IMG/VR virus record: IMGVR_UViG_3300034106_002306
Location: 1-61,029 of that record
Strand: one strand, 5' to 3'
Source of the DNA: a virus
Length of the DNA stretch: 61,029 nt
Shown here: positions 36,404-45,802 of the stretch, piece after piece
Layout of the letters: each line of letters begins with the position of its first letter
How positions within the stretch are numbered: the stretch's first letter is position 1
Position numbers and translations under genes: made by a program
Notes under the pieces: generated by a model
The model's database searches: none
The model's input: only the letters and a program-made list of their open reading frames with translations
What the model was told of the DNA's origin: nothing

Positions 36404-37420
36404 TTAACCTATTTGAACTAACTGGTCTTGCGTTTTAGTAAGAAGATCTCCCTTTTTGTATGTTGGACCTTCATTTGTAACTTCATAAGAAATCACTTTA
36501 CCCATGCGATTGGGTAAATCTTTAATTTCTTTTATAACTCCTTCGCTTCCATAATGATCACAGTCTTTGTTTACGTTCTTAACCATATTTCCAACCATGA
36601 ACATTGGTCCCATAGGATAAGAAGCATCGCTTTCTTGAGCAAACATTACATAATTATGTATCATTACCATGTAATCTTCTGTGATAGCGATCTTGCCTTG
36701 TAAGAACGACTCAGTTAAATTTTCTTTAACCTTTTCATTATTTAAAGCATTAAGAATATTTTCCGCATGAGTTTTAATAGAATTTAAAGAGCCAACTGAC
36801 ATTTCTAAATATTCATTCTTGTACTCTTCCATTTCGCTCTCTTCGGATTCCATCTCATCTTCAGGCTCCATCATTTCTTCGGCCTTTGATAAATCAGGCC
36901 AAATTTTTAAGAGTTCACTTTGATCCCAAAGAGTAAAACCATCCCACTCTTCTTCATTAGCTTGAGCTTTCTTTAAAGCATCTTGCTTTGGATAGTCTTT
37001 TTCTCCGGGCTTTGCTGGCTTATAATTCTTACCAAGACGTTGTTTCTTCTTTTGGATATTGTACCAAAGACCTTTTCCAGCTTCTGTTTCTAAACTAAAA
37101 ACTCCTTCTGAAGCTTTAACTGGAGAACCCGCCCTCCATTGATAGCATGACCAATATTTAGCCTTCCATTTTGGTCCGGGGTTTTTGTCGCAGCCATGTC
37201 TTGCTCTAAAACTTTTTCTTCTAGCAGGATCATCTCTCTTGATCTCCATGTTAGGATCACCAAAGTTAACCTTTACGACATTTCCTTTGTCATTTTTGAC
37301 ATAAACAGAAAACTTTTTAGGCCCATCAGGAGTCCTGAATGGCTTATTTAATGTTTTCTTTTCTTTATCTGCGGCGACGATCTTAGAAGAAATATCAATT
37401 TCTAATTCTTTGGTTTTCAT
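36404..37420 (-). CDS. Phage head-region protein with RKSFRARHGCD motif
   Basis: 338 aa. Residues about 65-98 read DPARRKSFRARHGCD then a Cys/Trp-rich stretch (KYWSCYQW), a signature of a phage domain (DUF5872-like) often found next to portal and protease genes. The middle is acidic (DEMESEESEMEEY). The C-terminus forms a small beta domain with KKGDLL. Role unknown, probably capsid assembly. It starts 1 nt after the stop of the previous gene. Confidence 0.55.
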   Translation of the reverse strand: MKTKELEIDISSKIVAADKEKKTLNKPFRTPDGPKKFSVYVKNDKGNVVKVNFGDPNMEIKRDDPARRKSFRARHGCDKNPGPKWKAKYWSCYQWRAGSPVKASEGVFSLETEAGKGLWYNIQKKKQRLGKNYKPAKPGEKDYPKQDALKKAQANEEEWDGFTLWDQSELLKIWPDLSKAEEMMEPEDEMESEESEMEEYKNEYLEMSVGSLNSIKTHAENILNALNNEKVKENLTESFLQGKIAITEDYMVMIHNYVMFAQESDASYPMGPMFMVGNMVKNVNKDCDHYGSEGVIKEIKDLPNRMGKVISYEVTNEGPTYKKGDLLTKTQDQLVQIG

Positions 37421-37421
37421 A

Positions 37422-37991
37422 TTAAATATATTCTAGCCAGTTTGCTTTTTCTTGTTCTGTATCTAAATATAAGTCATTCTCATCTTCAAAATCATAATCA
37501 AGATTATAATCTTGGATATCGGTATCGGCTTGAGAAAAGTCGCTATCATTTGGTTCCCAAGAATCAGAGATATCAATCTCTGAAGCTCTAGCAACATCAC
37601 TATCAGCTTTACGATAAGAATCTTTAACAGGTTTACCAGCCATCATTCTTAAAAACATATTTACCCTTGCTGCGGCCCATCTCCCTCTAGTCATTCCGGG
37701 TCTATGAGAAGAACTAAATGCACCAGCACCTCTGCGGTATACTTTCTTTAACTGAGTTAAATTAACTTTCCTAGAGTGCTTTGCATTATGATTCTTTACT
37801 TTGTTTTTAAGCATCTCTATAACTTTAGCAGAAAACTGTATTGCTTTGTCGCTTTTTGTACCTGCGCTACCGGCAGGATTTTTCGCAGATCCTTTGCGTC
37901 TTTCAGAGGGTTTCGAAGGGGTCTGAGCAGAGCTTTTAGGCCCAGACCTCTTTGATTCTAAGATTTCAATTTCTAAACCCTGTAGATTCAT
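37422..37991 (-). CDS. Phage head-region protein with GAFSSSHRPGMTRG motif
   Basis: 189 aa. The N-terminus is rich in Ser, Lys and Pro. Residues about 70-120 carry GAGAFSSSHRPGMTRG then ARVNMFLRMMAGK, a signature common in phage structural regions (DUF5824-like). The C-terminus is strongly acidic (DYDFEDENDLYLD). Function unknown. A TATAAATA-containing box precedes it at 38001-38016. Confidence 0.55.
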   Translation of the reverse strand: MNLQGLEIEILESKRSGPKSSAQTPSKPSERRKGSAKNPAGSAGTKSDKAIQFSAKVIEMLKNKVKNHNAKHSRKVNLTQLKKVYRRGAGAFSSSHRPGMTRGRWAAARVNMFLRMMAGKPVKDSYRKADSDVARASEIDISDSWEPNDSDFSQADTDIQDYNLDYDFEDENDLYLDTEQEKANWLEYI

Positions 37992-38000
37992 ATTTTGTAG

Positions 38001-38016
38001 CTTATTATTTATACAC
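38001..38016 (-). promoter_or_regulatory. Candidate late promoter box (contains TATAAATA)
   Basis: Minus strand GTGTATAAATAATAAG, 9 nt before the ATG at 37991. Confidence 0.55.
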
Positions 38017-38038
38017 TAAAATTTACCGATTAAGGAAA

Positions 38039-39313
38039 TTATAATGGACCGTTAGTATTAAAATTCGTGTAACTTAATCCTTTTAATAGTCCGCTCATAA
38101 ACAAACCATTAGAATGAGGATAAGAATTTAGATCCATGTCACAATAAAAACTAAAATCTAAAACAGCATTTGCACCGATTGAAGAGTCGTAAGACAAGTC
38201 TTTGAATTTTGCGCCTCTGATATCGTATCTAATAATCGTATCAGAACTCTTATTCATCTTGATAACAATATCGTATTTAGAATTAGACTTTATATCTGAT
38301 AATAAATCTCCTGAATAGTTTAAATTCCTATAAATAGTAGAAAAAGACCCTTCAACAGTAATTGGAGTGTTTATTTGTCTATCTACGGGATAAATATAGC
38401 CTAATGTTTTTAAAGGCTCTCTCTCTAGAGGAACGCTAAAGTTGAAGCTTTGTATTGCAGCATCTTGAACTATTCTATTAGACTTAGTTTTAGAAGTAGA
38501 ATTTACATCATAAATATCAATAACAATCTCACCGGGAAGCAAAACAGAAATAGCATTTCCAGTTTCTTCCACTAATGAATTGTAGTTTGGAATGTTGAAA
38601 CGAACCCCAGTATTTAGTGAGCCACTTTTTGGATCTAGGTAAGGAGATGTTGCGTTTATTCCAGAAGAATAGTATATTACATTATGAGCCGCATAATTAA
38701 CAGTAGCTTTAGGAAAATCATTTACTTGAGCCTGAACTCCATAAGAAGTTATGTAGCAATTGCCAAAAGCTAAGACTGGAAAGCCAGAAATATTATTTCC
38801 TATTGCGTCTGTATTATTTGGAGTGATAGTTAAGAATAAATTACGCTGATCTCTGTATTTGAATGGATATTTAAAGGTGTTATTGGTGGCTTGAGTTAGG
38901 TCTGTATTAAAAGCATAACTTTGATCTCCAAAAGAAAATCCAGAAAGGATATTGCCACTAGGATAAACTTGACCGCCATCAAATTGGTCTAAGTTTGGAG
39001 GCCCGAGGTTAACATAGAAGCCCATACGAGCTTCATTTCTCAAATCTTTTATGTTATAATTAAAACTAATACTAACATCAGGAGGGGTTAATGTATAATC
39101 ATAAATTGCAGAAGCATTTCCAATCTCTGAGAATCTTAATGGCTGAGTATTGATTTGATAACTGAATTGATTTATTCTTTTAAGAGGTTGAATTAGATTG
39201 TAAACCCCAGTATTAAACAAGTTACCATTTGGATCAGAAAAAAAGTAACCACTCGCTGGAGCAGGTCCAACGAATAGCAATTCGTTATTATATATTACTC
39301 TATTTGTAGCCAT
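38039..39313 (-). CDS. Tail-tube-like virion protein, paralogue C
   Basis: 424 aa. It starts MATNRVIYNNELLFVGP like paralogues A and B, has a related segment ending in RNEARMGF, and shares the C-terminal DSSIGANAVLDFSF. Similarity to A and B is weaker than between A and B. It lies in the head region, next to the portal, 32 kb from them. This placement is unusual for a tail-tube gene. Its start overlaps the portal stop. Confidence 0.6.
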   Translation of the reverse strand: MATNRVIYNNELLFVGPAPASGYFFSDPNGNLFNTGVYNLIQPLKRINQFSYQINTQPLRFSEIGNASAIYDYTLTPPDVSISFNYNIKDLRNEARMGFYVNLGPPNLDQFDGGQVYPSGNILSGFSFGDQSYAFNTDLTQATNNTFKYPFKYRDQRNLFLTITPNNTDAIGNNISGFPVLAFGNCYITSYGVQAQVNDFPKATVNYAAHNVIYYSSGINATSPYLDPKSGSLNTGVRFNIPNYNSLVEETGNAISVLLPGEIVIDIYDVNSTSKTKSNRIVQDAAIQSFNFSVPLEREPLKTLGYIYPVDRQINTPITVEGSFSTIYRNLNYSGDLLSDIKSNSKYDIVIKMNKSSDTIIRYDIRGAKFKDLSYDSSIGANAVLDFSFYCDMDLNSYPHSNGLFMSGLLKGLSYTNFNTNGPL

Positions 39314-41199
39314 TATATTTTGCTATGGTACAGCAAACTAGCCATGTAAGAATCGACTTGATGCTCGCAAGCTATTTCGTGAATTTCTTCAATTCTTTGA
39401 GGATTTTTATCTACAGGAGTTTCAATATATTCATTTATTTTAGAAGTCCAATTAGATTTGTCTTCATTAGCGACAATAATCTTAGTAATATCAAGGGCAA
39501 CTTCTTTTTGTTTATCGTTTAGCTTTTTAAGCTTATGTTTCTTCTTTAAAGAAGCTTCTACTTCATCTCCTAATTTGCTTGTAGCTTCTACAATGTTTTT
39601 TAATTTCATAACACTGTAATTAGCTTTAGAAGAAGTGCCGATTGGCTTAACATTTTTGGTAGCTTGTTTAATCCCTGTGGTTCCTCCGGGTCTACCCGCT
39701 TCTACTTTAGGACCACCAATTAAGGGCTGATAAAATCCTTTGTCTTTCAAGTCAACAAACGATGTTTGAGACTGAACAGACTCATCTGGAGTTGGAAGGA
39801 CTCCCGTTTCAATAGCCTTAAGACCCTCTTCTGGAGTGAGAACTCCAAGTTCAATAAGGCGAGTATAAATTCTGTTAAGATTTTGATCTGTCTTGAGATC
39901 CATATCCTCAAAGAAAGGAGTAGGAAATACTTTAAATCCAATTTCTTTAGAAATTCTTTTTACTTCAGGAAGCAGAAAGTCAGTTACGAAAGCTTGTCTA
40001 GCTTGTAATAATTTTTGACTCAATAAAGAAATCTTTGCGCTAGTGTTAGCAAATTTTTCGTTTGTTATTAAGATATTATTTAATCCAATATTAATGTCCT
40101 TATCAATTACTTCATACTTTTTAGGATCAAGAATGTCAGCAATTTGAGGGATAACAAACTCTGCTTTTGTTGTATAGTCTGCAATCAAAACTCTGCCAAT
40201 TGATTGATTAGCAAAGAGATTTTGCATTGTTTTTAAGTTCTCTTGGTTAACGCCGCCCTTGTCAGGTTCAGCACCCATTGTTACGAGCAAGATAACTTGC
40301 TGGATTGTTCTTGTAAGAGCCATATCCATACGGCGCATTTCGATTTTTGCGCTAATATCTTCAAGAACTGGGAAACCCATAGGCACAGCAAAAGGTTCAT
40401 AGTCTTGCTTTTTGTAGAATACAGCATAGAATTTCTTGGTATCCAAATGTAAGAGAACTGCTGTAGCTTTTCCTTTTAAAACTTGCTCTTTTACTAATGG
40501 ATCAAGAGAGTCTAATATTTCTTTGTCTTCTTCTGTTCTTGGATGTCTGATTTGCTCAAGTTCATAATCAGTCAATACTTTATAGTACTGCCCTCTATTG
40601 AAAGAAAGGTTACCATTTACTTGAACATCTGCTGGATTAATAATTATGTATCTAGCAGGAAGAGAAACTTTTGCCGCCAAAGCTTCAGATCCGAAAACTT
40701 GGCTAATTTTAGACACATCTTCTTCTCTTATGGTAGTATCGTATCTATAAATGAAAACATTTCCAGAACGATAATACTCTCTAAAGAATTTATCTTGAAG
40801 AGCAGTAATATTTATCTTATTAAATAAGGCTTGAAAGAAATCTCTTGCACTTTTATTGCCACCTTTAAGATGAATGTTACCACAAGACAATTCTGACATT
40901 AGGTCAATGGTATTTCTAAAAAGACCAAAATTATAATAAGCTTTTTGGCATAGAATTACTGTGTCTCTTACATCAATATTAGACTTATTATAATTATATC
41001 CAGTGGCATAATTAAATGGCACCATTCCATCATCGATATTGCGAAAACGATCTGTTCTCTCAATCGTTGATGCGGCATTTCTACGGCTTCTCGTTTCAGT
41101 GACTTTGCTTGCTACGCCGCCATGAGCAGGAGTAGAGCCTTCTACCATCATTGGAGCGAAAGAAGATTCCTCAAATTTTTCTTTTTTAACCTTTGCCAT
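39313..41199 (-). CDS. Portal protein
   Basis: 628 aa, directly downstream of the large terminase, as expected for the dodecameric portal ring through which DNA is packaged. The central region has the helical Gln/Asn-rich pattern of portals (MALTRTIQQVILLVTMG, KISLLSQKLLQARQAFVTDFLL). The C-terminal part after about 500 is Lys-rich and variable. An own late-promoter-like box lies in the 24-bp gap before it. Confidence 0.8.
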   Translation of the reverse strand: MAKVKKEKFEESSFAPMMVEGSTPAHGGVASKVTETRSRRNAASTIERTDRFRNIDDGMVPFNYATGYNYNKSNIDVRDTVILCQKAYYNFGLFRNTIDLMSELSCGNIHLKGGNKSARDFFQALFNKINITALQDKFFREYYRSGNVFIYRYDTTIREEDVSKISQVFGSEALAAKVSLPARYIIINPADVQVNGNLSFNRGQYYKVLTDYELEQIRHPRTEEDKEILDSLDPLVKEQVLKGKATAVLLHLDTKKFYAVFYKKQDYEPFAVPMGFPVLEDISAKIEMRRMDMALTRTIQQVILLVTMGAEPDKGGVNQENLKTMQNLFANQSIGRVLIADYTTKAEFVIPQIADILDPKKYEVIDKDINIGLNNILITNEKFANTSAKISLLSQKLLQARQAFVTDFLLPEVKRISKEIGFKVFPTPFFEDMDLKTDQNLNRIYTRLIELGVLTPEEGLKAIETGVLPTPDESVQSQTSFVDLKDKGFYQPLIGGPKVEAGRPGGTTGIKQATKNVKPIGTSSKANYSVMKLKNIVEATSKLGDEVEASLKKKHKLKKLNDKQKEVALDITKIIVANEDKSNWTSKINEYIETPVDKNPQRIEEIHEIACEHQVDSYMASLLYHSKI

Positions 41200-41202
41200 A
41201 AG

Positions 41203-41220
41203 CCTAATAATTAATTACAC
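41203..41220 (-). promoter_or_regulatory. Candidate late promoter box before portal
   Basis: Minus strand GTGTAATTAATTATTAGG fills the gap between terminase stop and portal ATG. Confidence 0.5.
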
Positions 41221-41223
41221 ATT

Positions 41224-43065
41224 TTAAATTAAAATTGGTGTAAATCCCGCAGCTACTATTTTATTTTCAGTAGTCATGATATCATTATAGCATTTGGAAC
41301 CCCATTTCGCTAACATTAAAGCCGTGTAATTATCTTTTCTTGCTCTGTTAGGGGAATTGGAGCGTTTTAAGTGTTGAGGTAAATCAAAATTAACAGATCC
41401 ACGGCTGCTAGTAGTAAATTCTACAAGCGAGCATTGCTTTTTGGTATTGTAAACCAATAAATCTTGATGCTCTATAAGGTCTAGCTTATTCCAATCTTTA
41501 ATGTCTTCTATGAATATAAGATCTTCAGGTATTCTCTTGTTTATTTCTTCATTAAAGAAAGATTCATTGGCTACAGTTTTAGATGCGAACCAAATTTTCT
41601 TATAGTCAATGGCTGCTTGCAGATTTTCGTTACCTCTTCGAATAAATGTAGTTGTGAATACCTGAGTTACTGCTATTTGCCTATTCTCAAGATTATATTG
41701 ACTCTTAGCCTTCTGAACCATCTTCGTATATTCAATACCCTCAAGATCAGAATCGAAGTCAATAAACTTTATCTTCTCAGATTCCGAGTTTACATACTGA
41801 GATTCATTATAAGTGTTGAAGAAAATATCAGCACCAGCATTATCGCAAATGATATAAACAATATTAAAGCTAGTCATTAAGTAATGAAAATATTTAATAT
41901 GACTATTTAAGCTTCCAAGACCTGCGTATGCATGAACAAGAACATCATTCTTATTTTCTCGGTCTATTTCTAAAATTGCCATTGCAAAATAGTCAGCATT
42001 TGGACTGTCGCTCATGTTAGGGTCCATTGCTAAGATATATTGCTTGCCAGAATCTCCTCTGATTTGAGAATGTGGCCTTTCTTCAAACTTAAGAGTGCAT
42101 TCTTCCATCTTCTTCATGCTGAAGTAAGAATCGCTACCGTCAGTAAACTGAGCGCAGTATTCTCTCAAGAAAGAAGCATGAGAAGAGCCACCGTTTTGAG
42201 CTTCTTCTGTAATAGAAGAGTCAATCATCTCTGGCGGCAAAGCTTCATAACTTAATTGTGATACAAAGTAAGTTGCACTTGTTGGTTCTTTGGAATAAAT
42301 GTTGTCGCACCATTCTTTATAAGTTTTATAAAGGTTTTCAAAAGTATAAGAAGCAGAGGAAAGAGCAATCATCTTGGAAGTATTCTTAAATTCCATGCGA
42401 TCAGCTTCTGTCATTGCGCCTTGGCGAATTAATTCATCTTCTTGTTCACGAATACTAATACGTTCTTTAATGTCTTGAGGAACAATCAAGAATGGCATCA
42501 ATACGTTTTTAATAATATCTTCTGGCAATAATAAAAACTCGTCTAGTACAAGAACATTAGCACGGAAACCACGAATCTTTTCACCGCTTAGAGGAATAGC
42601 TTTGATAGAGCCTTCGTTTATTGACCAATCATATTCGTCATTGCGTTTTGATTTTGCGCCGAACGCTTGCATCAATAAATCTGCGCCTTTAGACTCAGTA
42701 ATCTTTTCTATTGAATTAAAAATACTTCTTGCTGTTCTGAATGTAGGACCAGCAATTAGGATTTTGCTCTTAGGCTCAAAGATGCATTGCAAAAAACAGA
42801 ATACCGCAGCAGAGAAAGACTTGGAAGCACCACGACCCCATACGTTCATGCAGAAATTGCGATTCAACATTCCTTTGATTACGATCTCTTGATAAGGCCA
42901 TAATTTTATACCAGAAATTAGCTCTGTAGTTATGCCTATATTTGAACGCAAAAATTTAGCCAAAGTTATTTTGGCTTCTTTATCTTCAAGAGTATCTTTT
43001 AGTTTAGAATATTCGTCATTTAAGTTAGGAATTATTCTATTGTACTTTTCTGGGGTATACCACAT
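41224..43065 (-). CDS. terL: Terminase large subunit
   Basis: 613 aa. ATPase domain: Walker A WGRGASKS at 76-83 and Walker B VLVLDEF at 171-177. Nuclease domain: YILAMDPNMSDSPNADYFAM near 345-365 and IICDNAGAD near 405 supply acidic metal ligands of the RNase H-like fold. It packages DNA through the portal. It starts 1 nt after the ERCC4-type nuclease gene, so both are probably translated together. The long 613-residue size is in the range of T4-type TerL. Confidence 0.92.
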   Translation of the reverse strand: MWYTPEKYNRIIPNLNDEYSKLKDTLEDKEAKITLAKFLRSNIGITTELISGIKLWPYQEIVIKGMLNRNFCMNVWGRGASKSFSAAVFCFLQCIFEPKSKILIAGPTFRTARSIFNSIEKITESKGADLLMQAFGAKSKRNDEYDWSINEGSIKAIPLSGEKIRGFRANVLVLDEFLLLPEDIIKNVLMPFLIVPQDIKERISIREQEDELIRQGAMTEADRMEFKNTSKMIALSSASYTFENLYKTYKEWCDNIYSKEPTSATYFVSQLSYEALPPEMIDSSITEEAQNGGSSHASFLREYCAQFTDGSDSYFSMKKMEECTLKFEERPHSQIRGDSGKQYILAMDPNMSDSPNADYFAMAILEIDRENKNDVLVHAYAGLGSLNSHIKYFHYLMTSFNIVYIICDNAGADIFFNTYNESQYVNSESEKIKFIDFDSDLEGIEYTKMVQKAKSQYNLENRQIAVTQVFTTTFIRRGNENLQAAIDYKKIWFASKTVANESFFNEEINKRIPEDLIFIEDIKDWNKLDLIEHQDLLVYNTKKQCSLVEFTTSSRGSVNFDLPQHLKRSNSPNRARKDNYTALMLAKWGSKCYNDIMTTENKIVAAGFTPILI

Positions 43066-43066
43066 A

Positions 43067-44005
43067 TTATAACATCTTTAGATCGTAGCAAAGTTGTAGA
43101 TCGTATTTAAAAAAGTTCTCATCAGTTGAGAACATCTTCTCAATAATCCTAACAGATTCCTTACGCCCCTTTGCAAACAAGAATTGAACGTGTGGATATT
43201 TTTGTATTAGCTCTCTAACGTTATGAAAAATAAATTCTGGATTTACCTTCGTTGCTTTCTTATACACATGAGGTAAATAGTTAAATGAGAGTGTATTGCT
43301 CAAGCTTTCTTCAACAATAATAACCATGTTAGCTTTTGCTTCGCTGGCTTTTTCAATCTCTCGACAGAATCTTTCGTACCCAGCACTCAAAGTTCCTATA
43401 AAATCAGAGATAGACTTTCTCTCAAAGTAAAGTTTGCCATCATAACTTGGATGACTAAATCCATAATCACCAAATTTAAGAGTGCGAACTTCAGAAGCCA
43501 TGTTAAATATAAATGGTTTCTGTTCGCGGGTATCAATATAAATTATTGAGTCCTTAGTTTGTAGCTTGGGAAGGTTTTCCAAGCTCTTTGGATATACATA
43601 TTTATTTTTAAATCCAATTTCTTCAGCAAGCTTATAGTAGTCGCCAAAAATTTCTTGCAAATAAATAACACTTGGACTTAGAACGCTCCTTAACTCAACT
43701 TGAGAAGGAGTATATTCTAGATTTTTCTTTTCTTTGCGTTTAACTAAAAAGTTTCTACAGTACTCTTGCTGTTTCTCTAAGGACTGAGCTTTGAGCCAGT
43801 TTTTAAGATTGTTTTTATTGTTAAAATCAGTAGAGAAATACTGTTCTTTATTTTTGTAATTGATAATAGAATTATCGAAGAGATCATAGCGAGGCAATTG
43901 CTGTTGATAATATTCAATTACTCTTATTTTATGAGCTTTAAGATGTCGATTAAAGTCTACATCAGTTTCATAAACTTTTTGACATATTTTACAGGTCTCA
44001 GCCAT
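43067..44005 (-). CDS. ERCC4-type nuclease with N-terminal C2H2 zinc finger
   Basis: 312 aa. Cys5, Cys8, His21 and His25 form a C2H2 finger. From about 153, IIYIDTREQKPF, KFGDYGF and YFERKSISDF give the GDY and ERKxxxD catalytic motifs of ERCC4/XPF-type nucleases (ERK 195-197, Asp201). The middle is Lys-rich. These nucleases cut branched or structured DNA. Placed beside TerL, it could resolve branched DNA before packaging, similar in purpose to T4 endonuclease VII; that is inference. Confidence 0.78.
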   Translation of the reverse strand: MAETCKICQKVYETDVDFNRHLKAHKIRVIEYYQQQLPRYDLFDNSIINYKNKEQYFSTDFNNKNNLKNWLKAQSLEKQQEYCRNFLVKRKEKKNLEYTPSQVELRSVLSPSVIYLQEIFGDYYKLAEEIGFKNKYVYPKSLENLPKLQTKDSIIYIDTREQKPFIFNMASEVRTLKFGDYGFSHPSYDGKLYFERKSISDFIGTLSAGYERFCREIEKASEAKANMVIIVEESLSNTLSFNYLPHVYKKATKVNPEFIFHNVRELIQKYPHVQFLFAKGRKESVRIIEKMFSTDENFFKYDLQLCYDLKML

Positions 44006-45116
44006 TTAACACCTCATCTTCTGAAATTCCCAAGATGCGACATTTGATTTCATCCATTGTAGAAAGCCTGTCGATCTCATTTTTAACCATTGCTTTTCTT
44101 CTTTCAGCAAGTTTCAATAGTTGAGCGCGGGACTCTTCTTCTTTCCACATCTGAACAAGATTAAGAATACTGGCATTTTCTTTTATTTGCTTGCTAAGGC
44201 GATCACTGCGCTTTACTTTGAGGTCATTGAGAAGCTTTTGTTGGCGAATAGTAGATTGATTATACTCATCTCTTGCTCCGCTAATTGCTTCAATGAGACC
44301 CATTGGAATTTTGCCGCCGCCGTCTACCTCTACATCAATCTGATCTTGTAAAGTTTGAATTGTCTCTTGAATATTAGCCGAGATTACTACTTCAGTAGCC
44401 AACACAATGTATTGGTCTACTTCTTCTTGAGTGAGATCTGGTTTGTCAAACGTATAACGTACAAATGAGCTTTCAAATAATTCACGATCAATGTTAGAAG
44501 TATAACTATTTATCTGATGCAAGAAACGATAAGTGTGCATGTAGCCAATGATAGCATTAATAGCAGCTTTCTGGCGTGAAGTTACTTTGTCTTTATCAAT
44601 ACCTTCGTGAACATATTTATTTATGCGAAACAACATCCGCTCAAATGTCTTTGGCGGCATATATTCAGAGTTAGCAAGAGTCTCTACTTCTCTTTGAGAT
44701 ACTGGACCTGCTTGAATTACTTTCTGATCAAGAGTTTTAATGAAATCAATAACTGTACGAGTCTCTTGACTGAGACTAGTAAGATTTTGGTTATTAAAAA
44801 TACTCTTAGTGATCTCAAGTGCGCCCATTGAACCGGCATTATTAGCAATAAATTCTCTCTGGTCTGGAGATAGTTCAATTTTATCTTTCGCTAAGTATTC
44901 GTAGGATGCTCTTGCTTTAATTTGTCTTGTTGACAAGAACTCTTTGACCTTTTTACCGTGCCAACTTCTACCGTCTGCGCCATCAACGTTAGGAAAAGCA
45001 AGCCTGACAAGTTCAAGCAAAGAAGGAGGATTAGTAGGACGATTGTTCCACTCATTTAAAATTGCCAATCTTTGTTGATCATTAAGTTCTTGAGGCTGGT
45101 TTCCATTTTCAGACAT
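43998..45116 (-). CDS. Putative DNA-binding protein, terminase small subunit candidate
   Basis: 372 aa, helical. Two successive segments (about 35-75 and 88-135) look like helix-turn-helix repeats (SLLELVRLAF...GKKVKEFL and QREFIANNAGS...TRTVIDFI). The C-terminal half is a coiled coil. It overlaps the nuclease start by 8 nt and the sigma-like gene stop by 8 nt. Position upstream of nuclease and TerL fits a small terminase or packaging regulator, but it is larger than usual small subunits. Confidence 0.45.
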   Translation of the reverse strand: MSENGNQPQELNDQQRLAILNEWNNRPTNPPSLLELVRLAFPNVDGADGRSWHGKKVKEFLSTRQIKARASYEYLAKDKIELSPDQREFIANNAGSMGALEITKSIFNNQNLTSLSQETRTVIDFIKTLDQKVIQAGPVSQREVETLANSEYMPPKTFERMLFRINKYVHEGIDKDKVTSRQKAAINAIIGYMHTYRFLHQINSYTSNIDRELFESSFVRYTFDKPDLTQEEVDQYIVLATEVVISANIQETIQTLQDQIDVEVDGGGKIPMGLIEAISGARDEYNQSTIRQQKLLNDLKVKRSDRLSKQIKENASILNLVQMWKEEESRAQLLKLAERRKAMVKNEIDRLSTMDEIKCRILGISEDEVLNG

Positions 45117-45801
45117 AAATTTCTACTTCTCCATTTACAATGCACTTCTTAGCTTTGACAATAATAGAACGCTTAAGGTTCTTTATCTGCTTGTAACCGG
45201 GGGAACGATTTTTTTCAGTAGTCTTAAATCCTAATACTTTAGCTACTTCTTCTTCTTTTTGATTTCTTAGACAAAGCATTTCATACACAACCCACTCTGC
45301 TGGCTTTAATACTTTCTTTAGTGCTGACGATAAGCTTTGTGTGCTTCTCAAGAGATCAAAGCCTTCGTTTGTCATGTCATGAACTTCTTTAATGTGATTT
45401 TCAAGAGGAAGAGTTACTTTTGTATTGAAAGCGTCTTTTTTATTATTCTCCCAATGAGCATACAAGGGGCACTTCTTGCATTGCTCACCATATATTGAAC
45501 AAGAATCATCCCATTCTGCCGCCGCACACTTCAAACAAGGTCTAGCATAATTGCCATAGTTGTTTCTTATGATGTTTTTTATTTGATTAGAAATGATAAT
45601 GTTTAACCAAGGGGCAAGAGGTTTCTTTGGATCATATAAAGTCCACTTTTTGTAAATATGAATCCTTAATATCTGCTCAACGTCCTCGAAATCAATCCAA
45701 GACAATGCAGCAAGGTTCCACTTGTTCTTGCGTTTGCGAATTTCTTCGTCTATTATAGCAATGTTCTTTTCAAATGATTCTTTTTGGACTTTATGAGCCA
45801 T
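45109..45801 (-). CDS. Phage sigma-like factor with zinc-cluster insertion
   Basis: 230 aa. Residues 36-84 (DFEDVEQILRIHIYKKW, YDPKKPLAPWLNIIISNQIKN) match sigma region 2. A Cys-rich insertion follows (Cys89, 92, 101, 108, 111), and a region-4-like HTH lies at about 160-225 (VVYEMLCLRNQKEEEVAKVLGF). This layout suggests a phage-encoded alternative sigma for late genes. Candidate late boxes containing TATAAATA occur before structural genes. It overlaps the next gene by 8 nt. Confidence 0.7.
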   Translation of the reverse strand: MAHKVQKESFEKNIAIIDEEIRKRKNKWNLAALSWIDFEDVEQILRIHIYKKWTLYDPKKPLAPWLNIIISNQIKNIIRNNYGNYARPCLKCAAAEWDDSCSIYGEQCKKCPLYAHWENNKKDAFNTKVTLPLENHIKEVHDMTNEGFDLLRSTQSLSSALKKVLKPAEWVVYEMLCLRNQKEEEVAKVLGFKTTEKNRSPGYKQIKNLKRSIIVKAKKCIVNGEVEIYV

Positions 45802-45802
45802 T

